Positions 50,811 to 59,696 of a DNA stretch of 64,000 nt are shown one piece after another. Under the pieces are notes generated by a model, which was not told the origin of the DNA, ran no database searches, and saw only the letters and a program-made list of their open reading frames with translations. Numbering within the stretch: position 1 is the stretch's first letter; each line of letters starts with the position of its first letter. Source of the DNA: UBA1431 sp002329665. GTDB taxonomy: Bacteria > Bacillota > Clostridia > Christensenellales > UBA1431. Position numbers and translations under genes: made by a program. The stretch covers positions 36,236 to 100,235 of the forward strand of contig JAXGXY010000004.1 in the NCBI GenBank assembly GCA_040772545.1. The letters run 5' to 3'.

Positions 50811-51596
50811 ATGGGAAACAGGGTGAAAGTACTCATCGCAGACGACAATTCTCATCAGCTGGCGCAGTGCATGACCTACCTCAAGGAGCAACAAGATGTA
50901 GAAGTCGTGGGCGTGGCTTCCGACGGGGTTGCCGCGTGGGATGCGTTGGAGAACAATGCCGTAGATGTGTTGATAATGGACCTGATCTTACCTAAGCTGG
51001 ACGGGTTTGGCGTGCTGGAAAGGCTGATTACCAGGACGGACATGCCCAAACCCGACGTCATGGTCCTCTCCGCCTTGTCGCAGGAGAGCGTTATTCGCCG
51101 CGCGTGCGAAATGGGCGTAAAATACTATATGATTAAGCCGTTTGACATCGAAACGCTCTATCACCGGATCATAGACCTGCACAACGGGCAGACGCCCATT
51201 CGAAAGCCCCAGGTCATGGCAGAGCCCAGCCTGCGGTCGAAGCCTTGTTCCAGGGACGAGAAGATTACCGGCGTGTTCCTTACCATTGGCATCCCCGCCC
51301 ACATCAAGGGCTACCACTACCTGCGCGAAGCCGTGAAGGCGGTGATGGACGACGGAGACATTATCAACCGGATCACGAAAGAGCTGTATCCGACGGTGGC
51401 AAAACGGTTCAGCGCGACGCCGAGCAAGGTCGAGCGCGCGATACGCCATGCGATAGAGGTGGCCTGGGCCCGAGGGCGTATCGAGAACATCAACGGAATT
51501 TTCGGATATAATATCTATAACAAACACGACAAACCGACCAACGGAGAATTCATCGCGTTGATCGCGGACAAGCTTAAACTGGAGATGACGGCTTGA
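50811..51596 (+). CDS. spo0A: Sporulation master regulator Spo0A
   Basis: 261 residues from the ATG at 50811 (GGGGGG upstream). Receiver domain with acidic pocket 'IADDN' (Asp 11, Asp 12), phosphoacceptor Asp 57 in 'LIMDLILPKLDG', and 'YYMIKPFD' Lys. The C-terminal DNA-binding domain is diagnostic: 'IGIPAHIKGYHYLREA', 'VERAIRHAIEVAWARG', 'KPTNGEFIALIADKLKLE'. Phosphorylated Spo0A switches the cell to sporulation. The usual neighbour spoIVB is not upstream. The gene ends in a hairpin cluster. Confidence 0.97.
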   Translation: MGNRVKVLIADDNSHQLAQCMTYLKEQQDVEVVGVASDGVAAWDALENNAVDVLIMDLILPKLDGFGVLERLITRTDMPKPDVMVLSALSQESVIRRACEMGVKYYMIKPFDIETLYHRIIDLHNGQTPIRKPQVMAEPSLRSKPCSRDEKITGVFLTIGIPAHIKGYHYLREAVKAVMDDGDIINRITKELYPTVAKRFSATPSKVERAIRHAIEVAWARGRIENINGIFGYNIYNKHDKPTNGEFIALIADKLKLEMTA

Positions 51597-51641
51597 ATTG
51601 GCAAAAACCGGGTCGCACCATCGTATGCTTCGGGCACGTTA

Positions 51642-51787
51642 GGCCGTCGACAAACCCTTCGGGATTTGTCGACGGTTTTCTGTGCGGTTAAAATGCCGCT
51701 ATTAGGCGGCATTTTAACCGCCAATCTGATGCACATGTCGTCAGATTGGATTGAAAGCGGGGGATTGCATCCCCCACACCCCCCTGC
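51642..51787 (-). repeat. Dispersed repeat copy 2, four hairpins in a row
   Basis: Consecutive inverted repeats: 51644-51675 (CCGTCGACAAA type), 51684-51721 (16-bp perfect stem, GCGGTTAAAATGCCGC), 51723-51747 (AATCTGA/TCAGATT) and 51759-51775 (GGGGGAT/ATCCCCC). Read on the minus strand, its first and last blocks match the ends of the element at 4691-4958, while the GC-rich middle block of that copy is missing. The first hairpin with TTTTC may also be the spo0A terminator. Confidence 0.65.
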
Positions 51788-51810
51788 TAGTAGGCTTTTT
51801 TGACAAGCTG

Positions 51811-51839
51811 GGCGGCCGTCATTATAACGGCCGCCTTTT
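51811..51839. terminator. Intrinsic terminator between spo0A and trpB2
   Basis: GGCGGCCGT (51811-51819), loop, ACGGCCGCC (51827-51835), TTTT. Convergent genes share it. Confidence 0.75.
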
Positions 51840-51857
51840 CGTATTCTCGTATTCCGT

Positions 51858-53243
51858 TTATTCCTGGATGCCGGGGAGGCTGGGGATCGTAGCGAAGCCC
51901 TGTTCGAGTTCCTCGTCGCTGGGCGCGAAATCGTCCATGCTGCCTTCGTGGTACTGCATGTACGCGCCGATGTCGAAGGTTCCGTTTCCGGTCAGCCCGA
52001 ACATGATCGTCTTAGCTTCGCCCCGTTCCTTGCACTCGAGCGCCACGTCGATCGCTGTGCGTATCGCGTGCGCGGACTCGGGGGCCGGCAAAATCGCCTC
52101 GTGCTTGGCGAACAGCGTTGCCGCCTCGAACACTTCGCGCTGGTAGACGGCGCGCGCTTCGTCGAGGAAGCCGTCGTTGTACAGCTTGCAAAGCATAGGG
52201 GACATGCCGTGGTACCTGAGGCCGCCCGCGTGGATGCTGGCGGGGGTAAAGCTGTTGCCCAGCGTGAACATTTTGGCAAGCGGCGTCACGTGGCCGACAT
52301 CGCAGAAATCGTAGGCGAATCTGCCGCGCGTGAACGTCGGGCACGCCGCGGGCTCGACCGCGATGAAGTACGGGTTGCCCTTGCCGGTCAGCCGGTCCTG
52401 CATATAGCCCGCGATCAGGCCGCCGAGGTTGGAGCCGCCGCCCGCACAGCCGATGACGTAATCCGGATACTCATCCACCATATCCAGCTGTTTCTTGGCT
52501 TCCAGTCCGATGATGGACTGGTGCAGCAGCACGTGGTTCAATACCGAGCCCAGGCCGTAGCGGGTGTTGGGGGTGCTGGTGGCCGTCTCGACGGCCTCGC
52601 TGATGGCCGTCCCCAGGCTGCCCGAATTCTCGGGATCGGCATTCAGCACCGCGCGGCCGCTGTCGGTGAGGTCGCTCGGGCTCGCGTACACGGTCGCGCC
52701 GTAGGTTTCCATAACGCCTTTCCGGTACGGCTTCTGCATGAAACTGCACTTGACCATGAAAACCGTCAGGTCCATATCGAAATAGGCGCACGCCATCGCA
52801 AGGGCGGTGCCCCACTGGCCGGCGCCCGTTTCGGTGGTCATACGGTTGATGCCCTGCGCCTTGTTGTAGTAAGCCTGCGCGACGGCGGTGTTGAGCTTAT
52901 GGCTTCCCGAAGTGTTGTTTCCCTCGTATTTGTAGTAGATGCGCGCCGGCGTGTCCAGCGCTTTTTCGAGGCTGTAGGCGCGTACCATCGGGGAAGGCCT
53001 GTACATCTTGAAATAATCGAGGACAGGGCCCGGGATATCGATGTAGCGCTCCAGGGTCCCTTCCTGCATGCAAAGCGCTTCTGCAAATATAGGCGTCAGG
53101 TCGTCGGGGCCGACGGGCTGCAGGGTGCCGGGGTGCAGATACGGGTCGTGGTCCTCCGGCATATCGGCCCGGATGTTGTACCACTGCGTCGGGATCTGGT
53201 CTTCCGTTAATACGATGCGGTTGGGAATCTTGGTTGATGCCAT
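51858..53243 (-). CDS. trpB: TrpB2-type tryptophan synthase beta-like protein
   Basis: 461 residues from the ATG at 53243 (GAGGAG eight bases upstream). PLP Lys in 'TSGSHKLNTAVAQAYY', 'ETGAGQWGTALA', and the phosphate-binding 'GCAGGGSNLGGL'. The N-terminal extension ('PTQWYNIRADMPEDHDPYLHPGT' in parts) and length are typical of the TrpB2 group, which works without TrpA and condenses serine with free indole. No trpA or other trp gene is near. An own promoter is seen upstream. Confidence 0.92.
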   Translation of the reverse strand: MASTKIPNRIVLTEDQIPTQWYNIRADMPEDHDPYLHPGTLQPVGPDDLTPIFAEALCMQEGTLERYIDIPGPVLDYFKMYRPSPMVRAYSLEKALDTPARIYYKYEGNNTSGSHKLNTAVAQAYYNKAQGINRMTTETGAGQWGTALAMACAYFDMDLTVFMVKCSFMQKPYRKGVMETYGATVYASPSDLTDSGRAVLNADPENSGSLGTAISEAVETATSTPNTRYGLGSVLNHVLLHQSIIGLEAKKQLDMVDEYPDYVIGCAGGGSNLGGLIAGYMQDRLTGKGNPYFIAVEPAACPTFTRGRFAYDFCDVGHVTPLAKMFTLGNSFTPASIHAGGLRYHGMSPMLCKLYNDGFLDEARAVYQREVFEAATLFAKHEAILPAPESAHAIRTAIDVALECKERGEAKTIMFGLTGNGTFDIGAYMQYHEGSMDDFAPSDEELEQGFATIPSLPGIQE

Positions 53244-53310
53244 GACAAAAACTCCTCTCATCTCTTCAAATCTCGTCGTTTCTCACGATGCAGGCGATTT
53301 TCTGCACCTA

Positions 53311-53343
53311 ATATAGCATATGAAAAAAAGGCGGCGATGTCAA
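53311..53343 (-). promoter_or_regulatory. Promoter for trpB2
   Basis: Minus strand TTGACA (53343-53338), then either TATGCT at 17 bases (53320-53315) or an extended TGC-TATATT a few bases further. Confidence 0.55.
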
Positions 53344-53509
53344 CCTGTATATTCAAACCAAAGAAGTATCCGTCCGAACCGGGGCAAACGGCGGAAGCGT
53401 GAAAGTATGCACCAAGCCGGCAATCCATACATAAACTGGCACCAGGCGCAAAACAGAATGCTCGTTTGGCGTGCGTTCCGGGCCGAAAGGGGTTTGGAGT
53501 GTTATATGG

Positions 53510-53791
53510 ATGCAAGAGCTGTTTTCATCCTTCACCGATAAAGCGGTGGCGCTGATCCACGCTCTCGCCGTCATCGGCAGGATCATCAGGTCGGTGCCCG
53601 CCGTGCCGCGCTGGCTCATCCCCGTCGTTTTGCTCGTCCCCGGCGTGCTGGGGACGATGGCACTGCTTGGCTGGAGCGTGGAATCCGCGATTCACGGGGT
53701 CCTCATTACGGGCGCGGCTGTCTATGGAAACAGGATATGGAGAAAGGCGGCGATAAGAAAGCGGCCTGAAGAAGCCGAAAATGAGCGGTGA
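53510..53791 (+). CDS. Holin-like small membrane protein
   Basis: 93 residues from the ATG at 53510 (GGAG ten bases upstream). An amphipathic N-terminus, two hydrophobic segments ('WLIPVVLLVPGVLGTMALLG' and 'AIHGVLITGAAVYG') and a charged, lysine-rich C-terminus match the layout of phage-type holins ('..IQG(I)..G.AVYG..'). No lysin or other phage gene is next to it. It could be a domesticated phage remnant or serve spore or toxin export. Hairpin terminator follows. Confidence 0.6.
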   Translation: MQELFSSFTDKAVALIHALAVIGRIIRSVPAVPRWLIPVVLLVPGVLGTMALLGWSVESAIHGVLITGAAVYGNRIWRKAAIRKRPEEAENER

Positions 53792-53828
53792 CCCCCCGGG
53801 CGCCGAAAAAAGTTTTTCGAATTTTTTC

Positions 53829-53857
53829 GCCCGCCGTATGAGGCGGGCGCATTTTTT
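53829..53857. terminator. Terminator between holin-like gene and pyk
   Basis: GCCCGCC (53829-53835), GTATGA loop, GGCGGGC (53842-53848), then six T at 53852-53857. An A-rich stretch on the left side lets it also work for pyk. Confidence 0.8.
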
Positions 53858-53879
53858 GGGAACAAACCAGGTTTTCGGC

Positions 53880-55313
53880 CTATTTCAGCAGCGGGGCTCC
53901 AGCGATGTGGACCTTGAGCATGTTGGTGGTGCCGCTCACGCCTATAGGCACGCCGGCCGTGATGACCACCAGGTCGCCGCTTTTGATGAAATGCGCTTTC
54001 AGCGCGGTCTGTACGCCGATTTCCAGCAGGTTTTCGGCGGAACTCGCCTCCTCGCTCAGGCAGGGCAGCACGCCCCAGTTGAGCCACAGCTGGCGCATCA
54101 CCCTTTCCGAAGTGGTCGCCGCGATGATCGGGCAGTGCGGCCTGAAGGCGGATATGCGCTGCGCCGTCGTTCCCCGTTTGGTGACGGTCACGATAGCCGC
54201 CGCGTCGAGGTCCATGGCCGTCGTGCAGGAGGCGTGGCTGATCGCGTTGGTGACGTCGAATGCGGTGTTGGCGTGGCGGTTCCTGAAAAGCGCCTTGTAG
54301 TCGATGGACGCTTCCGCCGCCTCGACGATCCGGACCATCATCTGCAGGCTTTCGAGCGGGTACTTTCCCGCCGCCGTCTCGCCCGAGAGCATAACCGCGC
54401 TGGTGCCATCGAAGATCGCGTTCGCGACGTCGTTGACCTCGGCGCGCGTCGGGCGGGGGTTGCGGATCATCGAATCGAGCATCTGCGTCGCGGTGATGAC
54501 GGGCTTGCCCGACTCGTAGCATTTCTGGATCAGGTTTTTCTGTACGATGGGCACCGTTTCCAGCGGCAGCTCGACCCCGAGGTCGCCCCGCGCGATCATG
54601 ATCCCGTCCGCGGCTTCGAGGATTTCGTCGATGCTGTCCACGCTCCGCGCCGCTTCGATTTTGGCGATGAGCTTTATGCCCTCTCCGCCCATATCGCTCA
54701 GCGCCCGCCGCACCTCGCAGACGTCGGCCGCGTTGCGCACGAACGAGATCGCGACGTAGTCGAAATCGTTTTCAACCGCGAACCGGAGGTCGTCGAGATC
54801 GTTTTTATCCATGATGGGGACATTCACCATGACGCCGGGCACGTTCACGCCCTTGCGGTCCGAGATCTGCCCGCCGTTGAGCACGCGGCAGACGATGTCC
54901 TTCCCCCTGATCTCCTCGACGACCATGCTGATCTGCCCATCGTCGACGGACAGTTTCGCGCCGGGGTAGACGTCGTTATATAGGCTTTTATGGGATACGG
55001 TAACGACGGTATCGTCCCCGAGCACTTCATCCGCCGTAAACGTGAAAAGCTGCTCGTTTTCGAGGCACTGTGAGCCGCCCCGAAAGCAACCCGTGCGTAT
55101 CTCGGGGCCCTTCGTGTCCAGCAGCAGGGGCACGTGCCTGCCCGTTTCCGCCCGCGCGCGCCTGACCATATCGGCGCGCGCTCCGTGCTCCGCGTGCGTG
55201 CCGTGGGAAAAGTTCAGACGCGCCACGGCCATGCCGTCGAGGACCAGCCGGCGGATCAGCGAGTAGTCGTTGACCGCGGGACCCAGCGTGCAGACTATTT
55301 TGGTCATTCGCAT
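53880..55313 (-). CDS. pyk: Pyruvate kinase
   Basis: 477 residues from the ATG at 55313 (GGGGG eight bases upstream; a GTG at 55322 is too close). 'KIVCTLGPA', 'LNFSHGTHAEH', 'LLDTKGPEIRTG', catalytic 'LIAKIEAARSVDSIDEIL' and 'IMIARGDLGVELP', 'TATQMLDSMI', 'MLSGETAAGKYP'. The C-terminal regulatory domain is complete; the extra PEP-utiliser domain of Bacillus enzymes is missing. Makes pyruvate and ATP from PEP and ADP. Confidence 0.96.
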   Translation of the reverse strand: MRMTKIVCTLGPAVNDYSLIRRLVLDGMAVARLNFSHGTHAEHGARADMVRRARAETGRHVPLLLDTKGPEIRTGCFRGGSQCLENEQLFTFTADEVLGDDTVVTVSHKSLYNDVYPGAKLSVDDGQISMVVEEIRGKDIVCRVLNGGQISDRKGVNVPGVMVNVPIMDKNDLDDLRFAVENDFDYVAISFVRNAADVCEVRRALSDMGGEGIKLIAKIEAARSVDSIDEILEAADGIMIARGDLGVELPLETVPIVQKNLIQKCYESGKPVITATQMLDSMIRNPRPTRAEVNDVANAIFDGTSAVMLSGETAAGKYPLESLQMMVRIVEAAEASIDYKALFRNRHANTAFDVTNAISHASCTTAMDLDAAAIVTVTKRGTTAQRISAFRPHCPIIAATTSERVMRQLWLNWGVLPCLSEEASSAENLLEIGVQTALKAHFIKSGDLVVITAGVPIGVSGTTNMLKVHIAGAPLLK

Positions 55314-55378
55314 GATGAACACCCCCGTAGGTTATTCTTCCTCACCGTGAAGCACCGACAAAAAATCGGTTCCCAACC

Positions 55379-55387
55379 ATGATACCA
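55379..55387 (-). promoter_or_regulatory. Extended -10 promoter for pyk
   Basis: Minus strand TGG followed by TATCAT, about 65 bases before the start; TTGTTT lies 16 bases upstream of the -10. The rest of the 340-base gap up to the sigma gene shows nothing else. Confidence 0.45.
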
Positions 55388-55655
55388 CAAAACCCGGCAT
55401 AAACAACGGGGGAAGACCGAAGAGGTTTTTACGGCTGATAAATTTCAGCGCGCCGTAAGCACGCGGTCGATATCAAACTCTTATTGCATGCGGGTTTGCC
55501 GGGTTCGGGCGGACGGTCCGTTCCCTGCGATTCTATGCGGTTTGCATCGGCAGGCCGCAGAAAACCCAGGGGGCCTCGGTTTACAAAAAAAAGCGCAGCG
55601 ATTACAATATATGCATACCTGCCGGCGGAGCCGTCCGCCGCGAGGGGTGTGTATA

Positions 55656-56213
55656 TTGACGGATGAAAACAGTACTCTTAATAAAGCGAAACAAGGCGAC
55701 GCTCGCGCGTTTGAAGAACTGCTTGCGGCCTATGAGAAACGGATATACAACATCGCATACAGGATGATGGGCAACCAAAGCGACGCCCAGGACATGGCGC
55801 AGGAGGCCATCATCAAAGCGTACAGGAACCTGGGTACGTTCAAGGGCTCGTGCATGTTTTCGAGCTGGGTCTACCGCATCACCGTGAACACCTGCCTGGA
55901 CGAGATACGCAAGCGCAAGAAGCGGAACGTCCTCTACCTCGACGCCGTGGACGGCGAGGGCGCCGCGTTCACGGACCGCGCGCCCCTGCCCGACCAGGTC
56001 GCCGAGTCGAAGGAGAAGTACGAAGCCATCCTTTCGGCCATCGGCGCGCTCAGCGATGACTACCGGACGGTGATCGTGCTCAGGGACATGCAGGGATTCT
56101 CGTACCAGGACATATCCACCATCACCGGATGCAACATCGGGACAGTGAAGTCCCGCATCAACCGCGCGCGCAACATCCTCAAGTCCGTCCTGAAGAAGGA
56201 CAGGAACATCTGA
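55656..56213 (+). CDS. ECF-type RNA polymerase sigma factor
   Basis: 185 residues from a TTG at 55656, eight bases after GAGGGG. Region 2 is complete ('YEKRIYNIAYRMMGNQSDAQDMAQEA' in parts, 'FSSWVYRITVNTCLDEIRKRK'), and region 4 has 'YRTVIVLRDMQGFSYQDISTI' and 'GTVKSRINRARNIL'. It is closest in style to SigW. No zinc-finger anti-sigma gene follows; the next gene is a SIMPL-domain lipoprotein 73 bases on. Which signal frees it is not visible. Confidence 0.92.
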   Translation: MTDENSTLNKAKQGDARAFEELLAAYEKRIYNIAYRMMGNQSDAQDMAQEAIIKAYRNLGTFKGSCMFSSWVYRITVNTCLDEIRKRKKRNVLYLDAVDGEGAAFTDRAPLPDQVAESKEKYEAILSAIGALSDDYRTVIVLRDMQGFSYQDISTITGCNIGTVKSRINRARNILKSVLKKDRNI

Positions 56214-56286
56214 ATACCCTATCCGTCCAACTCAGTAGATTGCGGGACCTGGGAAGGCCCGCGGATTTTGTACGGAGGGATGGACC

Positions 56287-57015
56287 ATGAAACGCAGCGT
56301 AAGGAACGTTCTGCTATCGTGCGCGGCGCTGTCGATCTGCCTTCTCCTGGCGGGATGCAGCGGGGAAGGGGCGCAGACGATCGTGCTGGGCGACGGCCTG
56401 AAAGCCGACGGCATCAGCGTGAGCGCGACGGGTGAGGTCAGCGTTACGCCGGACACGGCGACGGTGTCGGTGGGCGTGTTCACGCAGAAGGCGTCGGCCA
56501 GGCAGGCCCAGCAGGAAAACGCCCGGACCATGTCCGCGGTGGTGGGCGCCGTGACCCGGGCCGGCATACGGCAAGAAGACATCAAAACCGCGCAGTACAG
56601 CGTTTACCCGTCGTTCGGATATAAGGAGTCCAGGGTCACAAACTACGACGTGTACAACGTCATTCAGTTCGAAACGGGCGACGTGAACAAGGTCGGCGAA
56701 GTGCTGGACGCCGCGGCGGACGCGGGAGCGAACACCAGCTTCTCCGTGGCCTTCGGCCTCAAAGACGAGGAGAAGGCTTACCGGCAGGCGCTGGAACTGG
56801 CGGTGAAGGACGCCGGGTCCAAGGCCGGGAAAATCGCGGCCGCGGCCGGACGCGGCGTAGGAGCCCCGCGGAGCGTGACCGAGACCCGCAGTTCGTCGGG
56901 GGTGGTCCGCGAAACCTACACGGCGGCGGCGGACAAAGCTGGGGGGGAGATACCGGTCCTGGCGGGAACGCTGAAGGTACAGGCGACGGTGGAAGTCATA
57001 TACGACTGGAGATAA
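56287..57015 (+). CDS. SIMPL (DUF541) domain lipoprotein
   Basis: 242 residues; GGAGGG before the ATG. Signal peptide with lipobox 'LLAGC'. The mature part is one SIMPL domain: 'ISVSATGEVSVTPDTATVSVGVFTQ', 'AGIRQEDIKTAQYSVYPSF', 'VYNVIQFETGDVNKVGEVLDAA' in parts, and 'AGKIAAAAGRGVG'. Family role unclear (cell-surface or periplasmic oligomeric protein). Downstream of the ECF sigma gene on the same strand, so possibly its target or partner. Confidence 0.9.
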   Translation: MKRSVRNVLLSCAALSICLLLAGCSGEGAQTIVLGDGLKADGISVSATGEVSVTPDTATVSVGVFTQKASARQAQQENARTMSAVVGAVTRAGIRQEDIKTAQYSVYPSFGYKESRVTNYDVYNVIQFETGDVNKVGEVLDAAADAGANTSFSVAFGLKDEEKAYRQALELAVKDAGSKAGKIAAAAGRGVGAPRSVTETRSSSGVVRETYTAAADKAGGEIPVLAGTLKVQATVEVIYDWR

Positions 57016-57125
57016 AGCTGATCGCCCGGTGCCATGGCCGGCGGTGATTGCATTTGCGGGGCGGTTGTGTTACCTTGTAACCGAACGGATACGGGAAGGA
57101 GGGATGCGCCATCGCCCACAAACTG

Positions 57126-59696
57126 ATGGTCGTGGACGGGAACAGCCTGATGTTTCGGGCCTTCTACGCCCTTCCGCCGCTCACGACTTCGGAGGGCGTC
57201 GCCACCAACGCGATCCACGGCTTTTTGAACATGTTCATCCGCGTCCTGACCGATGAGGAACCCACGCATGTCGCCGTCGCGTTCGATATGAAGGGGCCGA
57301 CGTTCAGGCACGAAGAATACGGGGAATACAAGGCCGGGAGGAAGCCGACGCCCGACGAACTCAACGACCAGCTCGAGATCATACAGGACCTGCTTGCGGC
57401 GATGGGCGTGCGCGTCGTCACCAAACAGGGCTACGAGGCCGACGACCTGCTGGGTACGCTGGCCGCCCGGGCCCGGGAAGAGGACGTTCACGTCCTGCTT
57501 GTGACCGGGGACAAAGACGCCCTGCAGCTGGTGGACACGGGCGTGGAGGCCCTGATCACGAAACGCGGGATCACGCGGATCGAGCGCTACGACCGCGAGC
57601 GCATCGAGGACGAGATGGGCATCCCGCCCGAACGCCTCGTAGACGTCAAGGGTCTGATGGGCGACGCGTCCGACAACATCCCGGGCGTCCCCGGCGTCGG
57701 GGAGAAGACCGCGTTGAAGCTGATCGCGCAGTTCGGGTCGCTCGAAGGGGTGCTCGAAAACATCGGCGGGGTCAGGGGGCCCAAACTCAAGGAACTGCTC
57801 GCCAAGTATTCGCAGCAGGCGTGCATGAGCAAGCGCCTCGGCGAGATCGACCGCCGTGTGGACGTGGACGTTGCGCTCGAGGACCTGCGGTTTGCTTGGC
57901 CTTCTGCCGAGCGCATCCAGGATGCGTTCATGCGGCTCGAGCTCAGGTCGATCTACCGGCGCATCGCCGCGAAAAGCCCCGAAAACGGCGGGGAGGAAAA
58001 GCCATTGCCGGCGTTTGCTGCTAAGGAGGTGGAGGTGCGCGACTTCGACATGCTGCAGTCCGTCGTCGAGACGGCGCGGCTTTCGGGGAAAATCGCGTTC
58101 ACGCTCCGCCCGGAACTGACCCTTGCGTCGGGCGGCGCGATGTATTACAGGATCGCAAACACGCACACGCTGTTCGAGCCGGGCATGGACCAGCTCCAGG
58201 TCATGACGACGCTCAGGCTGCTTATTGAGGACCCCGCCATAGAAATGGTTGTGTACGACCTCAAATCCGTGCTGCACGCGCTCGAAAGCTGGGAAATACC
58301 GCTAAAGGGCAGGTGCTTTGACGTGATGGTCGCCGCGTACCTGCTCGATCCCGCGCAGGGCGGCGCGGCGCCGGAAGCGCTGGCCGAACGGTACCTGGGC
58401 GAGACAGCGGGGCACGCCGCCGCGGTGTACGCGCTGGGCGCGGCGATGGAGGAGAAGCTGGAGGCCGAGGGGATGGCCGAGCTTTTCCATGAGGTGGAGA
58501 TGCCCCTCGTCAGGGTTCTGTACGACATGGAGACCCTTGGGTTCTGCGTGGACACCGGGATGCTCGCGGCGCTGGACGCCGAGTACGCCGCACGCCTTAA
58601 CGCGCTCACCGGGGAGATTTACGCGCTGTGCGGCAGGGAGTTTAACATCAACTCGCCGCGGCAGCTCGGCGAGGTCCTCTTCGACGTGCTGGGCCTTCCC
58701 AGCGGGAGGAAGACGAAGACGGGATACTCGACCGACATAGAGGTGCTCGAGGGCCTCGCGTCCGAGCATGCCGCCGTGCCCCTTATCATAGAATACCGAA
58801 GGGTGCAAAAGCTTAAGACCACCTACACCGAGGGCCTGCTGCGCGCGGCGGACCCGGTGACCAAACGCGTGCACACGAGCTTCAAACAGACCGCGACCGC
58901 GACGGGCCGCATCAGTTCCGCAGAGCCGAACCTCCAGAACATACCGGTCAAGACGGAGATGGGGCGCGAGCTGAGGAAGGCGTTCGTGCCCGGCGGGCAT
59001 GGTCAGTTGCTCGTCGGCGCGGACTATTCCCAGATCGAACTGCGGGTATTGGCCCATATTTCCGGCGACGAGGTGCTCATCGACGCGTTCAACAGCGGGC
59101 AGGACATCCACGCGCGCACGGCCGCGGAGGTGTTTAATACGCCCATCGCCGAGGTGACGCCCCGGATGCGTTCGAGCGCGAAGGCGGTGAACTTCGGGAT
59201 CGTGTACGGCATCAGCGATTTCGGGCTGGCGCGCAACCTTGGGATCCCACGAAAGCAGGCCGGGGAATACATCGAGCGCTACCTTGAGCGGTATACGGGC
59301 GTGCGCGCGTACATGGAAGAGATCGTCGAGCGCGGGAAACGCGACGGCTACGTCACGACGCTGATGGGGAGGCGCAGGTACCTGCCCGAGCTGAGGTCGC
59401 CCAACTACAACGTCCGTTCCTTCGGCAAGCGCGTCGCGCTGAACACGCCGATACAGGGGACGGCCGCGGACATCATCAAGGCCGCTATGGTGCGCGCCGT
59501 CGAGGCGCTCAAAGAAAGGCGCTTTCTGTCGCGCGTGGTGCTGCAGGTGCACGACGAGCTCGTGCTGGAAGCCCCCAAGGACGAATCGCGCGCCGCCGCC
59601 GCCCTTTTGAAGGAAGCCATGGAAAACGTCATCCGGCTGTCCGTGCCGCTGGTCGCGGACGTGCGCGTGGGGGCGACCTGGTACGACGCAAAGTGA
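57126..59696 (+). CDS. polA: DNA polymerase I (inactive 3'-5' exonuclease)
   Basis: At least 856 residues. The 5'-nuclease domain (to about 290) has 'VVDGNSLMFRAFYALPPL', 'GYEADDLLGTLA', 'VTGDKDALQLV', 'GDASDNIPGVPGVGEKTA'. The middle domain lacks the DxE of the proofreading site, as in Taq and Bacillus enzymes. Polymerase motifs A 'ADYSQIELRVLAHIS', B 'RSSAKAVNFGIVYG', C 'LQVHDELVLE' are complete. The ATG at 57126 lies 23 bases from the only ribosome site AAGGAGG (57096-57102); an in-frame ATC at 57111 has ideal spacing and would add IAHKL, completing the first strand, so the true start may be ATC. First gene of a four-gene overlapping operon. Confidence 0.95.
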   Translation: MVVDGNSLMFRAFYALPPLTTSEGVATNAIHGFLNMFIRVLTDEEPTHVAVAFDMKGPTFRHEEYGEYKAGRKPTPDELNDQLEIIQDLLAAMGVRVVTKQGYEADDLLGTLAARAREEDVHVLLVTGDKDALQLVDTGVEALITKRGITRIERYDRERIEDEMGIPPERLVDVKGLMGDASDNIPGVPGVGEKTALKLIAQFGSLEGVLENIGGVRGPKLKELLAKYSQQACMSKRLGEIDRRVDVDVALEDLRFAWPSAERIQDAFMRLELRSIYRRIAAKSPENGGEEKPLPAFAAKEVEVRDFDMLQSVVETARLSGKIAFTLRPELTLASGGAMYYRIANTHTLFEPGMDQLQVMTTLRLLIEDPAIEMVVYDLKSVLHALESWEIPLKGRCFDVMVAAYLLDPAQGGAAPEALAERYLGETAGHAAAVYALGAAMEEKLEAEGMAELFHEVEMPLVRVLYDMETLGFCVDTGMLAALDAEYAARLNALTGEIYALCGREFNINSPRQLGEVLFDVLGLPSGRKTKTGYSTDIEVLEGLASEHAAVPLIIEYRRVQKLKTTYTEGLLRAADPVTKRVHTSFKQTATATGRISSAEPNLQNIPVKTEMGRELRKAFVPGGHGQLLVGADYSQIELRVLAHISGDEVLIDAFNSGQDIHARTAAEVFNTPIAEVTPRMRSSAKAVNFGIVYGISDFGLARNLGIPRKQAGEYIERYLERYTGVRAYMEEIVERGKRDGYVTTLMGRRRYLPELRSPNYNVRSFGKRVALNTPIQGTAADIIKAAMVRAVEALKERRFLSRVVLQVHDELVLEAPKDESRAAAALLKEAMENVIRLSVPLVADVRVGATWYDAK

